Source of the DNA: Methanobrevibacter sp. | GTDB lineage: Archaea; Methanobacteriota; Methanobacteria; Methanobacteriales; Methanobacteriaceae | Reading direction: 5' to 3' | DNA: 64,000 bases | Assembly (NCBI GenBank): GCA_017652345.1 | Contig: JAGCBE010000103.1 | Location: 70,126 to 134,125, forward strand | Notes under the pieces: generated by a model | Told to the model about the DNA's origin: nothing | Seen by the model: the letters and a program-made list of their open reading frames with translations, nothing else | The model's database searches: none | In this document: positions 1 to 7,667 of the stretch, in pieces | How the letters are laid out: the number at the start of each line of letters is the position of its first letter | How positions within the stretch are numbered: the first letter of the stretch is position 1 | Position numbers and translations under genes: made by a program

Positions 1-2
1 AA

Positions 3-164
3 AAAGATAAATATATTATAATAGATGATGAAGATATATTTGGTGGCGCAGGCTGGTTATCTAATAAAGAAAAACAAATGTATTCTCATTTTATTAGAAC
101 AAGAGCTGCATATGGTTTAACTGAAGATGCCTATGACAAAGCTCGTAAGATTTTCAATAAATAG
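3..164 (+). CDS. C-terminal end of an unidentified protein (5' truncated by window edge)
   Basis: An open frame enters from the left edge and ends at TAG 162-164, encoding the last 53 residues of a protein. The visible part has an acidic IIIDDEDIFGG patch followed by a charged, probably helical tail. A new gene with its own ribosome binding site starts 33 bases later on the same strand, so this is probably the preceding gene of the same rightward operon. No family recognised from so short a fragment. Confidence 0.6.
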   Translation, partial: KDKYIIIDDEDIFGGAGWLSNKEKQMYSHFIRTRAAYGLTEDAYDKARKIFNK

Positions 165-197
165 ATTTTAGCACCATTAAAGAATAGGGGTAGTAAT

Positions 198-1043
198 ATG
201 ACAGAATATACAGGATGGAAAAAATGGTTTCCAACAGACGAAGAGCTCGTCAATTTATATCAAGACGGAGAGTGCCCTCTTGAGTTACTAGAAAACGAAT
301 ATTTAATAGTAATAAACAAAGAAGACAATACAGCTTCTTCTATTTACAAAAAGAAGAATGGAAAGCTAGAAAAAATAAACAGAGCTTCTATTAAAGTAAA
401 AGATCCAAAAGATGGTAGAATGAACACTGTCTATAACCCTAAAAACGCAGAGCAGAGTTGTGCTTTTGATATGTTACATGACCAAGATTCAACAGTTAAG
501 ATTATAACAGGCTCTTGGGGTACAGGAAAGACGCTTTTGTTAATAACAGCTGCTTTAGAAGCATTAAGAGAAAAAACTTTTGAGAAGATTGTTTGGATAA
601 GAAATAATGTAGATGTAAAAGACACAAAAGATTTAGGAGCGCTTCCTGGAGATGCAAAAGAGAAGCTCCTGCCTTTCCTCGGACCTTTCATAGATCATGT
701 AGGTGGCGAGAAGAGAGCTTTAAAAATGATAGAAGAAGGACAGCTAGAGATACAACCTCTACAATTTTTAAGAGGTCGAGATATTAAAAATGCCATTATC
801 ATGTGTTCAGAATCAGAAAACCTTAGTAAAGAACACATCCAACTTATTATAGCCAGAGCGGCAGAAGGAAGTGCTGTTTGGATGGATGGAGATATTGTTC
901 AAAGAGATAAAACTTCTTTTGAAAACTCAAGAGGAATTGAAACCATGATCGATAGATTAAAGGGTAACCCACTATTCGCTCATGTAAAATTGGTAAAATC
1001 AGAGCGTTCTGCTACTGCAGCTTTAGCAGACAAATTAGACTAA
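198..1043 (+). CDS. phoH: PhoH-like P-loop ATPase
   Basis: Cytoplasmic nucleotide-binding protein of the PhoH family, common in phages; its exact role there is unknown (RNA metabolism or phosphate stress have been proposed). Seen in the 281-residue product: Walker A GSWGTGKT at residues 105-112, the family LGALPGD...KLLPFLGPFID block at about 146-166, and RGRDIKNAIIM leading to the Walker B region at about 192-208. The usual DEAQN is replaced by SESEN (204-208), so the metal-binding aspartate appears to be serine. An SERSA motif near the C-terminus fits the family. The first 90 residues are a variable N-terminal extension. The start ATG follows a GGGGTAG ribosome site. Confidence 0.85.
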   Translation: MTEYTGWKKWFPTDEELVNLYQDGECPLELLENEYLIVINKEDNTASSIYKKKNGKLEKINRASIKVKDPKDGRMNTVYNPKNAEQSCAFDMLHDQDSTVKIITGSWGTGKTLLLITAALEALREKTFEKIVWIRNNVDVKDTKDLGALPGDAKEKLLPFLGPFIDHVGGEKRALKMIEEGQLEIQPLQFLRGRDIKNAIIMCSESENLSKEHIQLIIARAAEGSAVWMDGDIVQRDKTSFENSRGIETMIDRLKGNPLFAHVKLVKSERSATAALADKLD

Positions 1044-1059
1044 TGGAGGTTAAAACTTT

Positions 1060-1761
1060 ATGAAAGATAAAATGAAAGTAGGTTATTCCAAATCTTTCTT
1101 TGAAAGCTTAAGAGATGTTTTAAAGCGTGAGACTAAGCTACAACACAAAGTTACAAAAAGTGAAAAGGCTGGACACGCGTTTAGAGATTTGAAAAAACAT
1201 CCAGACTGGAAAAAAAGATGGAGAGAATTTTGTAAGTATGATATGGACTGGGATTGGCTTTTTATGGTAGAGCTTTTAGTTCATAAACTTACTTTAATGA
1301 AAGAATATTACAAAAACTTAAAACATATGGTTGATGACGAAAAAGAAAATATCGTACAAACTTTAGAACAATGTATAGAAATAGGTAATAGAGTAATTTC
1401 AGAAGATTATAATCAAGAGTCTCTTCAGTTTTTTAAAAAAGTAGCAAAGTACACTGTAGGACATAAAATCGTAGGAAAGAAAGATGGAAAAGAAATTGTG
1501 TTGTTTAAAACTCATGATGATATTGTAGATGGTGAGCAGGTTCCATTCTCCAGCTATCGAAAATGTGCTGAAGAAATTAAAAAGCATCCAGCAATGTATG
1601 GTAAATATGAAAATGTTGAAATTTATTACAGTTCAGATTGGTTAGAAGATGACAGATTAAAATACAGAGAGCTTATAGAAAAAGAAAATCAGAGAAAAGA
1701 ATCTGATATAAAAGAGTTTTTTAACAAGATTTCAGAAAACCTCCAAAACTGGTGGTTTTAA
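1060..1761 (+). CDS. Hypothetical phage protein, 233 aa
   Basis: Starts 16 bases after the PhoH-like gene behind a TGGAGG site, so the two are co-transcribed. The product is charged and mostly helical. A tryptophan/aspartate-rich segment (YDMDWDWLFMVELL, about residues 60-73) is followed by a long helical stretch and then a beta-rich part around residues 140-200. The WDW-plus-helix arrangement is familiar from uncharacterised phage proteins, but I cannot assign a function. A non-coding control region begins right after its stop. Confidence 0.7.
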   Translation: MKDKMKVGYSKSFFESLRDVLKRETKLQHKVTKSEKAGHAFRDLKKHPDWKKRWREFCKYDMDWDWLFMVELLVHKLTLMKEYYKNLKHMVDDEKENIVQTLEQCIEIGNRVISEDYNQESLQFFKKVAKYTVGHKIVGKKDGKEIVLFKTHDDIVDGEQVPFSSYRKCAEEIKKHPAMYGKYENVEIYYSSDWLEDDRLKYRELIEKENQRKESDIKEFFNKISENLQNWWF

Positions 1762-1789
1762 TTAATCACACATTATCACACAATCTTCC

Positions 1790-1876
1790 CATAATTTCCC
1801 ACAATTACTCTAAATAAAATCACCATTTTATTCGGCAGTTTTATGGTAAATTTTGGTATAATTATGGGAAATTATG
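1790..1876. promoter_or_regulatory. 12-bp perfect inverted repeat upstream of the clpP promoter
   Basis: CATAATTTCCCA at 1790-1801 is exactly the reverse complement of TGGGAAATTATG at 1865-1876. The match extends outward into an AATT with one mismatch. The arms are 63 bp apart and end 19 bp before the -35 box of the next promoter. The spacing suits two operator sites for a looping repressor better than an RNA hairpin. Confidence 0.5.
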
Positions 1877-1895
1877 TGAGTTAAAAAAATAAATC

Positions 1896-1923
1896 TTGAC
1901 ATTGATTTAAATTTTGATATAAT
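1896..1923 (+). promoter_or_regulatory. Sigma-A type promoter for the ClpP-like gene
   Basis: TTGACA at 1896-1901 and TATAAT at 1918-1923 with a 16-bp spacer, 70 bp before the ATG of the ClpP-like gene. Both hexamers match the host vegetative consensus perfectly. Confidence 0.85.
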
Positions 1924-1992
1924 AAAATCGAAGAAAACAAAAGTGTTCTTCGTAAAAATAAGAAAATAAAGAAAAAAGAGGATAAAAAAAAC

Positions 1993-2625
1993 ATGAATGA
2001 AATCAACAACATTGAAGAATTAACAGAATTACTAGGAATGGACTTAGACAAAGAGGTTACAGATACTGTATTACCTGATCCAGATTTACTTACTTTTTAT
2101 AATAATTTAAAAAACAGAGAAATTTGGCTTGATGATAGTATCGACGACCATAGTTTAGAAATCGGCAAACAAATTATGCGCTTTAATAAACAAGACGAAG
2201 GTATTCCTGTTGAAGATAGAAAGCCAATTAAAATTTATCTACATTGTTATGGAGGAGATGCCGCAGTGTGTTTCTCTCTTATGGACATAATTAATTTAAG
2301 TAAGACTCCTGTTTACACTTACAACATGGGAGTGGCTATGAGTGCCGCTTTCTTAATCTTAATCTCAGGACATAAGAGATTTACTCTTCCAACAGCCACA
2401 GCATTAATTCATTCAGGCTCTGGAGGAGCTCAAGGAACTTTTGAACAAACTCAAGCTCAAATGAAAGATTATAACCATACTGTTGAAAAAATGAGAGAGT
2501 ATGTTCTTCAAAAAACTAAAATTGATGTAAAGACTTTCAACAAACATAAAAATAGTGAATGGTACATGTATGTTGAGGATCAACTAAAGTATGGAGTGGT
2601 AGATGAAGTTATGTCTTCCTTATAA
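1993..2625 (+). CDS. clpP: ClpP-like serine protease
   Basis: Cytoplasmic Clp-family protease; phage versions may process head proteins or degrade host factors. In the 210-residue product the nucleophile is S117 in GVAMSAAF and the base is H140 in ATALIHSGSGG. A CYGGDA segment (85-90) corresponds to the substrate-binding glycine loop, and the family ending YGVVDEV is at 200-206. The third catalytic position, normally Asp in the RDxF region, seems to be Glu (E189). The gene has its own promoter and lies far from the head genes, so a non-capsid role is possible. Length is typical of ClpP. Confidence 0.88.
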   Translation: MNEINNIEELTELLGMDLDKEVTDTVLPDPDLLTFYNNLKNREIWLDDSIDDHSLEIGKQIMRFNKQDEGIPVEDRKPIKIYLHCYGGDAAVCFSLMDIINLSKTPVYTYNMGVAMSAAFLILISGHKRFTLPTATALIHSGSGGAQGTFEQTQAQMKDYNHTVEKMREYVLQKTKIDVKTFNKHKNSEWYMYVEDQLKYGVVDEVMSSL

Positions 2626-2644
2626 AGAAAGAAAGGTAACAAGA

Positions 2645-2947
2645 ATGGAAAAGAAAAAATATTTAAGACTAGCAATAGATCATGTTGATGAAGATACTTT
2701 TTTAGATGCATGGTTTGGTTATCTAGCACAGAACAAGATCTGGTATTCAGCATCAGATTCTAAAAAATATAGTTTATATAAGCTTGACTCTACTCATTTA
2801 TATAATATCAAAAACGGTATTATAGAGTTGTTTATGGAGAGCACTAGTCTTCCTCAGGGTGCAGCAGCGCTAGTAGCAATGATTGATTTCCTTTTGGCTA
2901 AAAGGGCGAAGCTTGAATATGAGGCATCGACAGACCTTCCATTCTAA
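2645..2947 (+). CDS. Hypothetical protein, 100 aa
   Basis: I place the start at ATG 2645, behind an AGGTAA site, rather than 42 bases upstream inside the ClpP-like gene. The product is acidic to neutral, with two predicted helices. It follows the ClpP-like gene with 19 bases between stop and start and is followed at once by a terminator, so it ends a two-gene transcription unit. It could be a partner or adaptor of the protease, but only proximity suggests this. Confidence 0.7.
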   Translation: MEKKKYLRLAIDHVDEDTFLDAWFGYLAQNKIWYSASDSKKYSLYKLDSTHLYNIKNGIIELFMESTSLPQGAAALVAMIDFLLAKRAKLEYEASTDLPF

Positions 2948-2956
2948 AAAAAATAT

Positions 2957-2983
2957 AAAAGACCAGAAAATGGTCTTTTTTTC
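2957..2983 (+). terminator. Intrinsic terminator after the ClpP-like unit
   Basis: An AAAAGACC/GGTCTTTT stem with a short A-rich loop is followed by a run of seven T on the plus strand. It abuts the next promoter directly. Confidence 0.8.
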
Positions 2984-3012
2984 TTGACATAGACATTTTT
3001 TTGTATTATAAT
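2984..3012 (+). promoter_or_regulatory. Sigma-A type promoter
   Basis: TTGACA 2984-2989, 17-bp spacer, TATAAT 3007-3012; perfect consensus. It starts the transcription unit beginning with the HELGH membrane protein at 3053. Confidence 0.9.
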
Positions 3013-3052
3013 AGGGTGAAAATAGAGAAAAAAGGAGGAAAAAACACAAAAA

Positions 3053-3520
3053 ATGAAAAATTTTACAGTAAAAATCGGTATTTGGTTTGCAAAAAACAGG
3101 TGGTTATACTACATTTTAAACTTTACATGGGGTATTGTAGCTAATATTATGGGTGCTTTTGTGGCTTTAGGTCTTTTAATCACAGGTCACAAACCAAAAA
3201 AATACTTTGGAACCGTTCAATTTATAGTTGGTAAGTGGTGGGGAGGATTCTCACTAGGTCTTTTTCAAGTAAGAGATCAGGACTCTTCTGAAGAAGTTTC
3301 CTACCATGAGCTTGGACATTCATACCAAAATGTATGGATGGGACCTTTCTGGCTCTTTGTGGTAGCAATTCCTTCCGTGATCAGATATAATTATCAAAAC
3401 CACAGAGAAAAGAAAGGACTTCCAAATGCAGATTACGATTCGATTTGGTATGAGGGGTCGTCTACGGAAATAGGAAAATATATTTACGAAACAAAAAGAG
3501 GTGAAAACGATGTACACTGA
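3053..3520 (+). CDS. Membrane-associated HELGH-motif protein (putative metallopeptidase-like)
   Basis: 155 residues. Hydrophobic segments at about 18-43 and 97-111 flank SYHELGHSYQ (83-92), an HExxH zinc-binding signature. Glutamates in WYEG or STEIG (about 134-139) could supply a third ligand. Such short proteins occur uncharacterised in phages and Firmicutes. The motif fits a membrane-embedded peptidase, though many small HExxH proteins are not proven enzymes. First gene of a unit with its own consensus promoter; its end overlaps the next gene by 11 bases. Confidence 0.75.
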   Translation: MKNFTVKIGIWFAKNRWLYYILNFTWGIVANIMGAFVALGLLITGHKPKKYFGTVQFIVGKWWGGFSLGLFQVRDQDSSEEVSYHELGHSYQNVWMGPFWLFVVAIPSVIRYNYQNHREKKGLPNADYDSIWYEGSSTEIGKYIYETKRGENDVH

Positions 3521-3908
3521 GGAACTTAAAAAAATTATAGATGAAGCTATCGTAGCTAAGAACTTATCTGAAAGCGAACAAAACAAGATCACTATCGATG
3601 AGTTATATCTTGTAAACAGTAATGAGACATACAAAGGATATTTCTACACAGGAGATGAAGGACGACATTATAACCATATACTGGTTATTGGTTATTCAGT
3701 AAAAACTAAAAAACATTATTTCCTTTCAGATGCATGGTCTGATGTATTAATACTTCAAATCTTTAATCATGATAAAATTAACATGGATATCCCTGCGGAG
3801 CTAAATTGTTTTCGACTTTTCGGTTTTCATAACCCATACACTATTAAGTTGATTCAAAGCACAATATGGTTATCTAATGAAGAAAGAGAAGAGAAAGAGG
3901 TGGAATAA
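3510..3908 (+). CDS. Hypothetical protein, 132 aa
   Basis: Start taken at ATG 3510, seven bases after GAGGTG, overlapping the end of the HELGH gene. Mixed alpha/beta with a central aromatic beta-rich region (YKGYFYTGDEGRHYNH) and an acidic C-terminus. No transmembrane segment or recognised domain. Its stop overlaps the next start by one base, indicating translational coupling. Confidence 0.7.
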   Translation: MYTEELKKIIDEAIVAKNLSESEQNKITIDELYLVNSNETYKGYFYTGDEGRHYNHILVIGYSVKTKKHYFLSDAWSDVLILQIFNHDKINMDIPAELNCFRLFGFHNPYTIKLIQSTIWLSNEEREEKEVE

Positions 3909-4090
3909 TGATTACAATCCCAATTTGGTTATTAACATTACTAATAATTTTAGCTGCTCCTGTTGCACTTTTTGCAATCGCAATATCTTTGTGTCTTATC
4001 ACAGCTCCATTGTTTGCTCTTAGAGCAGCAGCATTAGCAGATAGACACATGGAAGAAAAAAGGAGTGAAAAAGAAAATGAACAAAGATAA
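3908..4090 (+). CDS. Small single-pass membrane protein, 60 aa
   Basis: A hydrophobic segment covering roughly residues 4-42 (one long or two short helices) is followed by a charged tail rich in Lys/Glu. It starts on the last base of the preceding gene and overlaps the next gene by 14 bases, so expression is coupled. Function unknown. Confidence 0.65.
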   Translation: MITIPIWLLTLLIILAAPVALFAIAISLCLITAPLFALRAAALADRHMEEKRSEKENEQR

Positions 4091-4340
4091 AATAGAAGAT
4101 CAAGTTAATCATCCTGCTCATTATACGGACGGCAATATAGAAGTTATAGATTATATTGAAGACAAAGGGTTGATAGAAGGATTCTGTAAAGGAAATGTTA
4201 TAAAATATGTTTCTAGAGCAGGAAAGAAAGAGTCTGCTTCTCTAGAACTCCTAGATAAAGAAATTCAGGATCTAGAAAAAGCTCGTTGGTATTTAGATAG
4301 ACTAATCACATATTATAAAAAACAAAGAAAGGAAAATTAA
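4077..4340 (+). CDS. DUF3310 family protein
   Basis: The 87-residue product carries the DUF3310 pattern: VNHPAHYT near the N-terminus, then IEVIDYIE, GNVIKYVSRAGKK, and a C-terminal helix with LEKARWYLDRL. The family is frequent in phages and sometimes described as a nucleotide-kinase-like domain; its activity is unproven. The start at ATG 4077 sits 11 bases after AGGAG (4061-4065); an in-frame GTG at 4065 overlaps that site and is unlikely to be used. Confidence 0.85.
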   Translation: MNKDKIEDQVNHPAHYTDGNIEVIDYIEDKGLIEGFCKGNVIKYVSRAGKKESASLELLDKEIQDLEKARWYLDRLITYYKKQRKEN

Positions 4341-4344
4341 AACT

Positions 4345-4494
4345 ATGATACTTAAAATCAGTTTATTTGTTTTATTAGCAATAATTATTTTATCTGTTAC
4401 AGCAGGTATGTTCATTGGCTACAGTTTAGATTTTTTAATTAGAAAAAGAAACGAAGCTGATGATGAAGAAGAATCTGGGGAGGATAGTGAATAA
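4345..4494 (+). CDS. Small single-pass membrane protein, 49 aa
   Basis: A short gene: a hydrophobic helix at about residues 4-33, a basic RKR stop-transfer patch and a very acidic tail (DDEEESGEDSE). It begins just after the DUF3310 gene, and its stop TAA shares a base with the ATG of the next membrane protein (TAATG), typical of real coupled phage genes. Confidence 0.6.
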   Translation: MILKISLFVLLAIIILSVTAGMFIGYSLDFLIRKRNEADDEEESGEDSE

Positions 4495-4691
4495 TGAATA
4501 TTTTTGCTTGGATTTTGTGGTGGATTTATACTGTATTTTTAGGTCTCACAATTATAGGCGTAGTAACTGTTGCTATAATTTATAGAACTAAAAGATTTAG
4601 AAAAATATCTATTAATATAGATGGAACAATACTTTTAAGTATAGCTACCTATGTATTTATTACCATGCTTGTTTTTGGTAATTATTTATAA
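4494..4691 (+). CDS. Small two-pass membrane protein, 65 aa
   Basis: Two hydrophobic helices (about residues 4-30 and 44-62) separated by a basic RTKRFRK loop. Preceded by GGGGAGG. It overlaps the previous gene by one base and may act with that membrane protein. No family recognised. Confidence 0.65.
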   Translation: MNIFAWILWWIYTVFLGLTIIGVVTVAIIYRTKRFRKISINIDGTILLSIATYVFITMLVFGNYL

Positions 4692-4698
4692 GAAAAGC

Positions 4699-4726
4699 TT
4701 GCATTAATAAAAAATAATGATATAAT
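4699..4726 (+). promoter_or_regulatory. Sigma-A type promoter
   Basis: TTGCAT at 4699-4704 and TATAAT at 4721-4726, 16-bp spacer, shortly before the gene at 4744. It may boost the block of small genes running to about 9 kb. Confidence 0.65.
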
Positions 4727-4743
4727 AAAGGTGGAATAAAAAA

Positions 4744-4926
4744 ATGTTTTATAAATTGTTATTATATAAGAAAAAAAATATTATTGAACGTTGTGGCACG
4801 ATTGATTATTACATCGATATAAAAGTCGGAGAATTAGCTTTCTTAGATAAAGAAGTAGCAGAATCAACCATGCAACAATTATTAAGACAGAATCTTTTTA
4901 GTAAGATAGAAATAGTCAAAGAGTGA
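4744..4926 (+). CDS. Hypothetical protein, 60 aa
   Basis: Basic, mixed alpha/beta small protein. Ribosome site AAGGTGG just after the promoter -10 box gives a very short leader. No domain recognised. Confidence 0.6.
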   Translation: MFYKLLLYKKKNIIERCGTIDYYIDIKVGELAFLDKEVAESTMQQLLRQNLFSKIEIVKE

Positions 4927-4948
4927 TATGTAGGAATGGGGTAGGAAT

Positions 4949-5413
4949 ATGTCTAAAGAATTAGAATCATTTATCAGAATAATGGAAACATACGGAAACA
5001 CAAATTCATTAGAAGGAACGTATGATGATTTTCTAACTATAAAAAAAGCATTACAAAGACTAGAACAAATAGACAACTCAACTCCTGGCGAAGCTTTGGA
5101 ATGTTTAAAAAACATTGAAGCAATGGGGGAAGATTGCCTTGATGACTGCTGTGTTGTATGGTTTAATGTTGTTAAACAAGCATTGCTAAAAGCACAAGAA
5201 CAAGAAGAAGAAAATACCAAATTAAAAGGTCAAATAAAATATTTGGGTGAGATTATAACTGATTTTCAAAAAGTGTTAAAGATTGTTTTTGAAAAGAATG
5301 TTCAGGTTAATAATTTAAAGAAATGCAAAACATTAGAAGAATACAATATTTTATGGACCACAGATGAACTTACCCAAGAAGAATTTGACACATTAGAGGA
5401 GTGGACGAGATGA
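4949..5413 (+). CDS. Paralogous phage protein, 154 aa (ALQRLE...KQALLKAQE family)
   Basis: A helical protein with two blocks shared with the next gene and with the gene at 32526: KKALQRLEQIDNSTPGEALE (about residues 31-50) and VVKQALLKAQEQE (about 74-86). Next comes a region where a basic VFEKNVQVNNLK stretch precedes TQEEFDTLEEW. The pattern suggests duplicated helical modules; function unknown. Its stop overlaps the next start (ATGA). Confidence 0.75.
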   Translation: MSKELESFIRIMETYGNTNSLEGTYDDFLTIKKALQRLEQIDNSTPGEALECLKNIEAMGEDCLDDCCVVWFNVVKQALLKAQEQEEENTKLKGQIKYLGEIITDFQKVLKIVFEKNVQVNNLKKCKTLEEYNILWTTDELTQEEFDTLEEWTR

Positions 5414-5916
5414 GCAATATAGAAACATTAGAGAAGTTGTTATCATTCGCTTTTGTTATGAGTGAAAACATGGTTGGTCTATCAAAAGGAAATTATGATG
5501 AAGCCACTTTCGTTAAGAAAACTTATGAATATTTACATAAATACATAGGCAATTTTGAATGTAGAGATATACTTAAATCTGCATTACAACGTCTAGAAGC
5601 GATAGACAATGCAAAACCTAGTGAAGCGTTGGAAGAACTATTCAAAACAACTTATTTTGGTAGTAAAGAAGAATATGATAAAATAAATAGTTGCTACGAC
5701 TCTATTAAACAAGCCCTAATTAAAGCACAAGAGCAAGAAAAGGTATTAAGTATTGTATTTGAAAAGAATGTTGATGTTCTAGAATTAAGAATTCTTATCA
5801 AACATCATAATGATAGAATGGTTTTAAAACTTTATAATCGACAATATAAAAAAGAATGGCAACTTACACAGGAAGAATTTAACTTATTAAAGGAGTATTT
5901 TAAATATGAAAGATAG
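5410..5916 (+). CDS. Paralogous phage protein, 168 aa (same family as 4949)
   Basis: Start at ATG 5410, overlapping the previous stop. It shares with its neighbour ALQRLEAIDNAKPSEALEEL, SIKQALIKAQEQEK, VFEKNV and a C-terminal LTQEEFNLLKEY. A tandem duplication is the simplest explanation. No catalytic motif visible. Confidence 0.75.
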   Translation: MSNIETLEKLLSFAFVMSENMVGLSKGNYDEATFVKKTYEYLHKYIGNFECRDILKSALQRLEAIDNAKPSEALEELFKTTYFGSKEEYDKINSCYDSIKQALIKAQEQEKVLSIVFEKNVDVLELRILIKHHNDRMVLKLYNRQYKKEWQLTQEEFNLLKEYFKYER

Positions 5917-6262
5917 GGAATTTATAAATATGGTAATTGATAGCTATCTGTCATATGCTACTGATCCACACATGGCAACATTAAACAATACTGTTGCTAA
6001 TAGATTAAACGATATCGCAGATAAGTTAGAAAAGCAAGAAAAGTTCATAGACATCATTATAAGAAAAGGAATGTTTATATCTGCAAAAGAATTAAGCGCA
6101 ATGAAGACTTATGAAGATTACAAAAATATCATTAATGAAAGAAAACTACAGCAACAGCTAATGATGCATATTACTCCTACATTAATTGATTGGGATAATC
6201 TTGAAAGCACACCGTTTTACACTGAAAAAGAATTTAATATAGTTAAGGATAAGAGTGAGTAG
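5906..6262 (+). CDS. Hypothetical protein, 118 aa, possible reduced relative of the tandem family
   Basis: Helical protein overlapping the end of the previous gene by 11 bases. A central IIIRKGMFI..ELSAMKTYEDYKN region and the final TEKEFNIVKD recall the C-terminal half of the two preceding paralogs, while the first half differs. Function unknown. Confidence 0.65.
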   Translation: MKDREFINMVIDSYLSYATDPHMATLNNTVANRLNDIADKLEKQEKFIDIIIRKGMFISAKELSAMKTYEDYKNIINERKLQQQLMMHITPTLIDWDNLESTPFYTEKEFNIVKDKSE

Positions 6263-6265
6263 AGT

Positions 6266-6535
6266 ATGGTTAAAGATATAGTTAAAATTACTATTTTTCA
6301 AGATAGAATTGATTTTTTAAATGTTGGTGAGCACGAAGTTTCTAGTTGGAGCGACCAAGTATTAATCGGACATACATGGGAAACTTATAGCAATGGATAT
6401 GTTCCTGATGAACCAGAAGAGATATGTAAATATCTGATGAATAAAAAAAGAGCATTTAGAGAGGAAATTTTACATTTTCAAAGTCTTATTGATACAATAG
6501 ATCTAGAACTGGCGAAACAATGCAAAAGAGGATAA
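6266..6535 (+). CDS. Hypothetical protein, 89 aa
   Basis: Begins three bases after the previous stop. The N-terminal half is beta-rich and the C-terminal half (about 55-85) forms an amphipathic helix. No recognised domain. Confidence 0.6.
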   Translation: MVKDIVKITIFQDRIDFLNVGEHEVSSWSDQVLIGHTWETYSNGYVPDEPEEICKYLMNKKRAFREEILHFQSLIDTIDLELAKQCKRG

Positions 6536-6547
6536 GAGTGAGTAATT

Positions 6548-6793
6548 ATGGAATGGTATCAAATTTTAAGTCTCATATTGTGTATTGAGGCGTTTTCAAT
6601 TATAATATTTATTATTCTTGCTGCAAATGAATGCTTCTATAGTGCGTTTGGTGTATGTGTACCAATGCCTAAAGATATTAAAAATAATACTAAAATGAAC
6701 TGGTTTGGATGTATTGTTTGTTATATAGGATTATTTATATTATTTCCAATTCAAAACATTTGTAAACTTGTTTATTGGTTATTTCACGTTTAA
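6548..6793 (+). CDS. Two-pass membrane protein, 81 aa
   Basis: Two strongly hydrophobic segments (about residues 5-27 and 51-78) with a cysteine-containing loop between them. In the run of small genes 4744-7252. Function unknown. Confidence 0.65.
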   Translation: MEWYQILSLILCIEAFSIIIFIILAANECFYSAFGVCVPMPKDIKNNTKMNWFGCIVCYIGLFILFPIQNICKLVYWLFHV

Positions 6794-6810
6794 GGAGATG
6801 AAGATGGGTT

Positions 6811-7131
6811 ATGGAAAATACTGTATTAATTAATAGAATACAAAATTCGGTTTTGAAGTATTTTAACCGAAATTTTAAAAGTAAGGAGAATTTTTATTGT
6901 GAGATAGAAAAAATAACTTATAGTTATTTTGAAGCCGATTATGACGATGTTTATGTCGAAGTAAAATGTCGTTGTGGTCGCTATGATGAAAAACGTGATG
7001 ATAAATATAATTTTAGTTATACTTTTACTTTACAAGATGTTCAAGATAAGAGCGAATCATATATCGACGGTATGGTTGATGTTATATTATCAATTAAGAG
7101 TGGTGAGTATGAGTTAGAGGGGGTAAAATAG
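6811..7131 (+). CDS. Hypothetical protein, 106 aa
   Basis: Soluble, mostly beta in the centre (VYVEVKCRCGRYDEKRDDKY, about residues 44-63) with a CRC pair. The start chosen, ATG 6811, is 13 bases after AAGGAG; nearer ATGs are out of frame. No family recognised. Confidence 0.6.
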   Translation: MENTVLINRIQNSVLKYFNRNFKSKENFYCEIEKITYSYFEADYDDVYVEVKCRCGRYDEKRDDKYNFSYTFTLQDVQDKSESYIDGMVDVILSIKSGEYELEGVK

Positions 7132-7135
7132 TAAT

Positions 7136-7252
7136 ATGTCTATAATTTTAATTTTTATAATTTGGACATGGGGATTAACCCCGACTTGGGTAAATATAGT
7201 TACAACCGTTATATGTGGTTTATATATTCTAGCAGAATTAAGTGAAGACTAA
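7136..7252 (+). CDS. Tiny membrane protein, 38 aa
   Basis: A short gene behind GAGGGGG, four bases after the previous stop: a hydrophobic peptide with a tryptophan-rich turn (WTWGLTPTWV, about residues 10-19) between two short helices and an acidic end. Its placement and ribosome site support it; function unknown. Confidence 0.55.
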   Translation: MSIILIFIIWTWGLTPTWVNIVTTVICGLYILAELSED

Positions 7253-7265
7253 GAGGTAGAAAAAT

Positions 7266-7667
7266 ATGACAGGATCAGAGAAAATAACTCTCGAGCAAAA
7301 GAGAGAAATACAAAAACTACACAAAGAAAGAGGTGTCTCAATTAGCGAGCTTAGCCGTCATTTTAAGATAAGCACATCCCGCGTCAAAAAGATAGTTGAA
7401 GAAACACTTCCTTTTTCTGATGAGGATATAAAAAAAATGGTCGACTCATGCGCCTTTAAAACAACAACTATTTCTCGTGTGTTATACCGTGGCGCTAGTG
7501 TTGATCTACCCAGAAAGATTCAAATACCTGACTGCGGCTCTGACACCGAGTTAACATCTTATCATGCTATATCTGAAGTTGTCAGACAGTGGAAGAAAGA
7601 CCTCGCGGAGCTTGACAATTTAAAAAAGAATCTGATATATATAAAAGGAGGCAACGACCACAAATGA
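7266..7667 (+). CDS. Helix-turn-helix DNA-binding protein, 133 aa
   Basis: Residues 8-46 form a resolvase/Hin-type helix-turn-helix: an EQKREIQKLHKERG helix, then VSISELSRHFKISTSRVKKI. The remainder has no known domain and ends in a helical region. A regulator or DNA-recognition adaptor is likely. First gene of a small cluster whose codons are richer in C and G than the surroundings. Ribosome site AAGAGG; overlaps the next start (ATGA). Confidence 0.75.
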   Translation: MTGSEKITLEQKREIQKLHKERGVSISELSRHFKISTSRVKKIVEETLPFSDEDIKKMVDSCAFKTTTISRVLYRGASVDLPRKIQIPDCGSDTELTSYHAISEVVRQWKKDLAELDNLKKNLIYIKGGNDHK

